Assembly (NCBI GenBank): GCA_003963005.1 | Contig: RXJW01000198.1 | Coordinates: forward strand, 1-43,939 | Reading direction: 5' to 3' | Length of the DNA: 43,939 nt | Source: Burkholderiales bacterium | GTDB taxonomy: Bacteria; Pseudomonadota; Gammaproteobacteria; Burkholderiales; Burkholderiaceae_C | In this document: in pieces, positions 40,291 through 43,939 of the stretch | Position numbering within the stretch: position 1 is the stretch's first letter | Layout: every line of letters begins with the position of its first letter | The notes under the pieces: generated by a model | Seen by the model: only the letters and a program-made list of their open reading frames with translations | Database searches by the model: none | Told to the model about the DNA's origin: nothing | Program-made: the position numbers and the translations under genes

Positions 40291-43035
40291 ATGAACCCCC
40301 ATTCGCTGCGCGCCGCAGAGCGCGCCACCACGCCCTGGCGGCGACCCGTGCGCCTCACCCCGGTGGCCGCGGTCTGCGCCGGCCTGCTGGGCATGCCGCT
40401 GCTGGCCGCGGCCCAGGCGGCACCCCCGGCTGACGAGAAGCTGCAGACCGTGACCGTGACGGGCTTTCGCGCCAGCCTGGAGTCGTCGATCAGCACCAAG
40501 CGCAACGCGGATGCCATCGTCGAGTCGGTGTCGGCCGAGGACATCGGCAAGCTGCCCGATGTGTCCATCGCCGACGCCATCTCCCGCCTGCCGGGCCTGA
40601 CCGCGCAGCGTGTGGCGGGACGGGCTTCCGTCATCAGCATCCGCGGCATGGCGCCGCGCTATGGCGTGACCCTGCTCAACGGGCGCGAGATCGTCTCCAC
40701 GGGCGACAACCGGGCCGTGGAGTTCGACCAGTTCCCGTCCGAATTGATCAACGGCGCAGACATTCTCAAGACGCCTGACCCGGCGCTGGCCGTGCAGGGG
40801 CTGTCCGGCACGATCAACATGAAGACGCTGCGGCCGCTGGACCTCGGCAAGACGCAGGCCGTCGTCAGTGCGCGCCTGGAGCGCAATTCCAACGGCGCGC
40901 TCAACCCGGAGATTTCCGCCACGGGCAACCGGCTCAGCGCGTCGTACGTGACGCAGTCGGCCGACCGCACCTGGGGCGCGGCCGTGGGCTTCGCGCACCT
41001 GGACTCCCCGAACCAGGAGAAGCATTACAAGAGCTGGTGGTGGGCCAACACCAACAACTGGGGCGCACCGTTGCCCGGAGTGCCTGCCGATGCGGTCGCG
41101 CTGCAGGGCTTTGAGCTGGGCGTGGCCTCATCGCGCCAGAAGCGTGATGGCCTGATGGGCGTGCTCGAGTACAAGCCGAACGCGCAGTTCCACAGCACGC
41201 TGGACCTGTACTACTCCAAGTTCGACCAGGAGGAGGCGCGCCGCACGGTCATGTCCGACATGTCCACCTGGTCCGGCGCCACCTGGAGCGGCACGCAGGT
41301 CACCACCGTCAACGGCGACAAGATCGCCACCAGCGGCACCGTCAACAACACCACGCCGGTGGCACTCACCACCTACAACAAGCGCCAGGACGACGTCCGT
41401 GCCGTGGGCTGGAATTCCGAGCTGCGGGTGGCCGATTGGAAGCTGGTGAGTGACCTGAGCTGGTCCAAGGCCAAGCGCAAGGAGCAGAACGCTGAACTGC
41501 AGGCCGGCTCGCTCGACCGCGTCAGCCTCGGCCCCGTCCACATCGCCACCGGCGACGGCCGCTCCACGTTTGCGCCGACCTTCGACTTCGGTGACGCGAG
41601 CAAGGTCTACCTGCGCGACCCGGCCGGCTGGGGGCGCGACGGCCGCAGCCAGTTCCCCAAGGTTGGCGACCAGGCCAAGGCGCTCAAGCTCAGCGCAAGC
41701 CGCAACTTCGAGAGCTGGCTGTCCAGCGTCGAGGGCGGCCTGCTGTACTCCGAGCGCGACAAGGACATGAACCGCACCGAGGTCAACTACAACCTCAAGA
41801 ATGCGCGGGCGCCGATGCTGATCCCGGCCAACCTGCTGCGCGCGCCGACGAACCTGGACTTCGCCGGCAGCCCCATCCGCATGGTGAACTTCGACCTGCC
41901 CAGCGCGCTGGGCCTGTACGACGTCGTGCCGACCTCGGCCGACCAGGCACCGGGCCGCATCTGGCAGGTGCACGAGAAGGTGACCACCGCCTACGTGAAG
42001 CTCGGCTTCGACGTGGAAGCCGGCGTACCGTTGCACGGCAACGTCGGTCTGCGCGCCGTGCATGCCAAACAGTGGAGCAACGGCCTGTTCTGGAACAGCA
42101 AGACCAACAGCACCGATCCCGCCACGGGCGGCACGAGCTACACCGACGTCCTGCCCAACCTCAACCTCACGGCGGACCTGACGCCCAACACGCTGCTGCG
42201 CTTCGGCCTGGCCAAGGTCATGGCCCGCCCGAACATGGAAGACATGCGGGCCGGCTTCGCGGGCATCAGCGTCAGCACGACCGAGCCGCACCTGTGGTCG
42301 GCCAATGGCGGCAATCCCAAGCTCGAACCGTGGCGCGCCGATGCGACCGACCTGTCGCTGGAGCACTACCTCGACAAGCGCAGCTACGTGGCGCTCGCAG
42401 CCTTCCACCGCAACATCAAGAACTTCGTCTACTCGCAGTCCATCGACTTCGACTTCACCGGCTTCCCGAACCCGACCGCCTTCACGCCCTACAGCAACAT
42501 CGGCACGCTCAGCACGCAGGCCAACGGCAAGGGCGGCATGATCGCGGGCACCGAAGTCAGCGGTGTGCTGGACGGCTCGCTGATCAGCAAATCGCTCGAC
42601 GGCATCGGCGTGCAGCTCGGCTTCTCCAAGACCCGCAGCTCGCTGCACGAGGGCAACGACCTGACCAAGCCGCTGGACGGCCTGTCAGGCATCGTCGGCA
42701 ACTTCACCGTCTACTACGAGCGCGACAACTTCTCGGCCCGCATCGGCAGCCGTCATCGCTCGCCGTTCGTGACGACGGTGCGGGGCACTTTCGGCGAGAA
42801 CGTGCCCAGCATGATCTCCGGCGAAACAGTCGTGGACGCGCAGTTCGGGTATTCGTTCGAGTCCGGCCCGCTCAAGGGCTTGTCGCTGACCCTGCAGGTG
42901 AACAATCTGACCGACGAGCCCTACCGCACGCGGGTGGGGGTCTCGACCGGTTCTGCCGACCCCAACGCCACGCTGCCCGAGCGCTACACCTCGTACGGGC
43001 GGCAGTTCCTGATCGGCGGCAGCTACAAGTTCTGA
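40291..43035 (+). CDS. TonB-dependent outer-membrane receptor, sugar-locus type
   Basis: 914 residues with AGGAGA before the ATG. The signal peptide ends at about residue 43 (LLAAAQA). A TonB-box/plug start follows: LQTVTVTGFRASLESS, DIGKLPDVSIADAISRLPG, ISIRGMAPRYG, LNGREIVS. The C-terminal barrel ends with FLIGGSYKF, the terminal Phe being typical for barrel assembly. The pattern is that of the Xanthomonas-Caulobacter TonB receptor subfamily, which usually imports plant-derived oligosaccharides. It sits between a GH3 and a GH1 gene under a LacI-type site, so beta-glucosides are the likely cargo (inferred). Confidence 0.95.
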   Translation: MNPHSLRAAERATTPWRRPVRLTPVAAVCAGLLGMPLLAAAQAAPPADEKLQTVTVTGFRASLESSISTKRNADAIVESVSAEDIGKLPDVSIADAISRLPGLTAQRVAGRASVISIRGMAPRYGVTLLNGREIVSTGDNRAVEFDQFPSELINGADILKTPDPALAVQGLSGTINMKTLRPLDLGKTQAVVSARLERNSNGALNPEISATGNRLSASYVTQSADRTWGAAVGFAHLDSPNQEKHYKSWWWANTNNWGAPLPGVPADAVALQGFELGVASSRQKRDGLMGVLEYKPNAQFHSTLDLYYSKFDQEEARRTVMSDMSTWSGATWSGTQVTTVNGDKIATSGTVNNTTPVALTTYNKRQDDVRAVGWNSELRVADWKLVSDLSWSKAKRKEQNAELQAGSLDRVSLGPVHIATGDGRSTFAPTFDFGDASKVYLRDPAGWGRDGRSQFPKVGDQAKALKLSASRNFESWLSSVEGGLLYSERDKDMNRTEVNYNLKNARAPMLIPANLLRAPTNLDFAGSPIRMVNFDLPSALGLYDVVPTSADQAPGRIWQVHEKVTTAYVKLGFDVEAGVPLHGNVGLRAVHAKQWSNGLFWNSKTNSTDPATGGTSYTDVLPNLNLTADLTPNTLLRFGLAKVMARPNMEDMRAGFAGISVSTTEPHLWSANGGNPKLEPWRADATDLSLEHYLDKRSYVALAAFHRNIKNFVYSQSIDFDFTGFPNPTAFTPYSNIGTLSTQANGKGGMIAGTEVSGVLDGSLISKSLDGIGVQLGFSKTRSSLHEGNDLTKPLDGLSGIVGNFTVYYERDNFSARIGSRHRSPFVTTVRGTFGENVPSMISGETVVDAQFGYSFESGPLKGLSLTLQVNNLTDEPYRTRVGVSTGSADPNATLPERYTSYGRQFLIGGSYKF

Positions 43036-43055
43036 GCCCTTTCTTTCCGCAACCG

Positions 43056-43083
43056 CGCCGGCCCGGTTCGACACCGGCCGGCG
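43056..43083. other. Stem-loop between receptor and GH1 genes
   Basis: CGCCGGCC (43056-43063) pairs with GGCCGGCG (43076-43083) around a 12-nt loop. It lies in the 64-base gap between the receptor stop and the GH1 start. It may protect the upstream transcript or lower downstream transcription; no T tract follows. Confidence 0.4.
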
Positions 43084-43099
43084 TTCTCACTGACCTCGC

Positions 43100-43939
43100 A
43101 TGACTGCCCACACCGTTCCCTCCCGCCACGACTTCCCCGCCGACTTCCGCTGGGGCGTGTCCACGTCTTCCTTCCAGATCGAGGGCGCCGGCCGGGAGGA
43201 CGGCAAGGGCGAGTCCATCTGGGACCGCTTCTGCAGCGAGCCCGGCCGCATCCGCGATGGCGCTAACGGGCTGGTGGCCTGCGACCATTACCACCGCTAC
43301 CCGCAGGACCTGGATCTCGCCCGGTCGCTCGGCGTCAATGCCTACCGCTTCTCCATCGCCTGGCCGCGCATCGTGCCCGCCGGGCGCGGCACGGTGAACG
43401 AGGCCGGCCTGGCCTTCTACGACCGGCTGGTGGACGCGATGCTGGAGCGCGGCCTGGACCCGTGGTGCACGCTCTACCACTGGGACCTGCCGCAGGCGCT
43501 GCAGGAGGAGGGCGGCTGGACGGCGCGCTCGACGGTCGACGCGTTCCTGGCCTACACCGACGTCGTCACCCGCCGGCTGGGTGACCGCGTCAAGCACTGG
43601 ATCACTCACAACGAGCCCTGGTGCTCGGCCATGATGGGCTACTGGGAGGGCGTGCATGCGCCCGGCGGCAAGCGCCTGCCTGATGCGCTGCAGGCCTGTC
43701 ACCACATCCTGCTGTCCCACGGGCAGGCGATTCCAGTCATCCGGCGCAACGTCGAAGGCGCCCAGGTCGGCATCACGCTCAGCCTGCATCCGATCACCGC
43801 TGCGTCCGACAGCCCGGCCGACCTCGCCGCAGCGCAGCGGCACGATGGCCTGCGCAACCGATGGTTCCTCGACCCGCTGTTCGGTCGCGGCTACCCGGAA
43901 GACACGCTCGCGCTGCTGGGCTCGGCGGCCCCGCTGGTG
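43100..43939 (+). CDS. Beta-glucosidase, glycoside hydrolase family 1, 3' end outside window
   Basis: 280 residues are visible from ATG 43100; the frame is open to the last base. GH1 marks: FRWGVSTSSFQIEGA (17-31, the N-terminal signature), YRFSIAWPRI, YHWDLPQALQEEGGW, and THNEPW with the acid/base Glu172. The nucleophile motif (expected near residue 350) is beyond the window. No signal peptide, so the enzyme should act in the cytoplasm on imported cellobiose-like sugars. It follows the TonB receptor by 64 bases and probably shares its promoter. Confidence 0.95.
   Translation, partial: MTAHTVPSRHDFPADFRWGVSTSSFQIEGAGREDGKGESIWDRFCSEPGRIRDGANGLVACDHYHRYPQDLDLARSLGVNAYRFSIAWPRIVPAGRGTVNEAGLAFYDRLVDAMLERGLDPWCTLYHWDLPQALQEEGGWTARSTVDAFLAYTDVVTRRLGDRVKHWITHNEPWCSAMMGYWEGVHAPGGKRLPDALQACHHILLSHGQAIPVIRRNVEGAQVGITLSLHPITAASDSPADLAAAQRHDGLRNRWFLDPLFGRGYPEDTLALLGSAAPLV

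Noticed and set aside
41128..42648. A 506-codon minus-strand frame over the TonB receptor
   Set aside because: Antisense shadow with no domain.
1..43939. tRNA, rRNA, CRISPR arrays, insertion sequences or prophage genes
   Set aside because: None was recognised on either strand; the short hairpins listed are the only non-coding structures I could support.

Overview
The window is GC-rich and reads like a betaproteobacterial chromosome of the order Burkholderiales, most likely the Rubrivivax-Leptothrix-Roseateles lineage. The reasons are the Burkholderiales-type DUF2827 proteins, the TrpS with a C-terminal extension, the lone periplasmic solute-binding proteins, the TonB-receptor sugar locus and the recG/queA/tgt neighbourhood. 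Genus is an inference. I saw no tRNA, rRNA, CRISPR array or insertion sequence.

Layout. 1-8.45 kb: the 3' part of a very long Ser/Thr-rich trimeric autotransporter adhesin, a strong terminator, then two overlapping DUF2827 (glycosyltransferase-like) genes, a small exported Cys-containing protein, and a third DUF2827 gene facing them. 8.7-22.6 kb: 6-phosphofructokinase, a small lipoprotein, recG, a lipoprotein/ECF sigma/anti-sigma operon, a lone solute-binding protein, a small eRF1-like protein with a DksA/TraR zinc-finger protein, queA, a large PKD/BNR-repeat lipoprotein, a YigZ-family gene, a second lone solute-binding protein, tgt and a small membrane protein. 22.6-30.4 kb: a sensor kinase coupled to a PhnD-like binding protein, an LplT-PlsC fusion in an operon with a DUF2145 gene and an exported protein, a hypothetical protein, and a YiaA/B protein.

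30.5-34.8 kb is a visibly less GC-rich accessory segment. It carries a decayed hybrid histidine kinase (two in-frame TAG codons and a frameshift) and an intact Xre-RES toxin-antitoxin pair with a palindromic operator. It is bordered by imperfect 11-bp direct repeats. A C-terminal gene remnant lies on the left and a possible N-terminal remnant on the right, both on the minus strand.

34.9 kb to the end: an XRE-type regulator, trpS, then a beta-glucoside utilisation locus. That locus has a LacI regulator and an exported GH3 enzyme on the minus strand, divergent from a TonB-dependent receptor and a GH1 beta-glucosidase (cut by the window end). A sigma-70-like promoter followed by a perfect LacI-type palindrome precedes the receptor. 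The proposed flow is outer-membrane uptake of beta-linked glucosides, hydrolysis by GH3 and GH1, and repression by the LacI protein.

The best candidate for an undescribed system is the adhesin plus three DUF2827 proteins and the small exported protein: a possible dedicated glycosylation cassette for a stalk that is almost all Ser, Thr, Leu and Asn. The glycosylation role is inferred.
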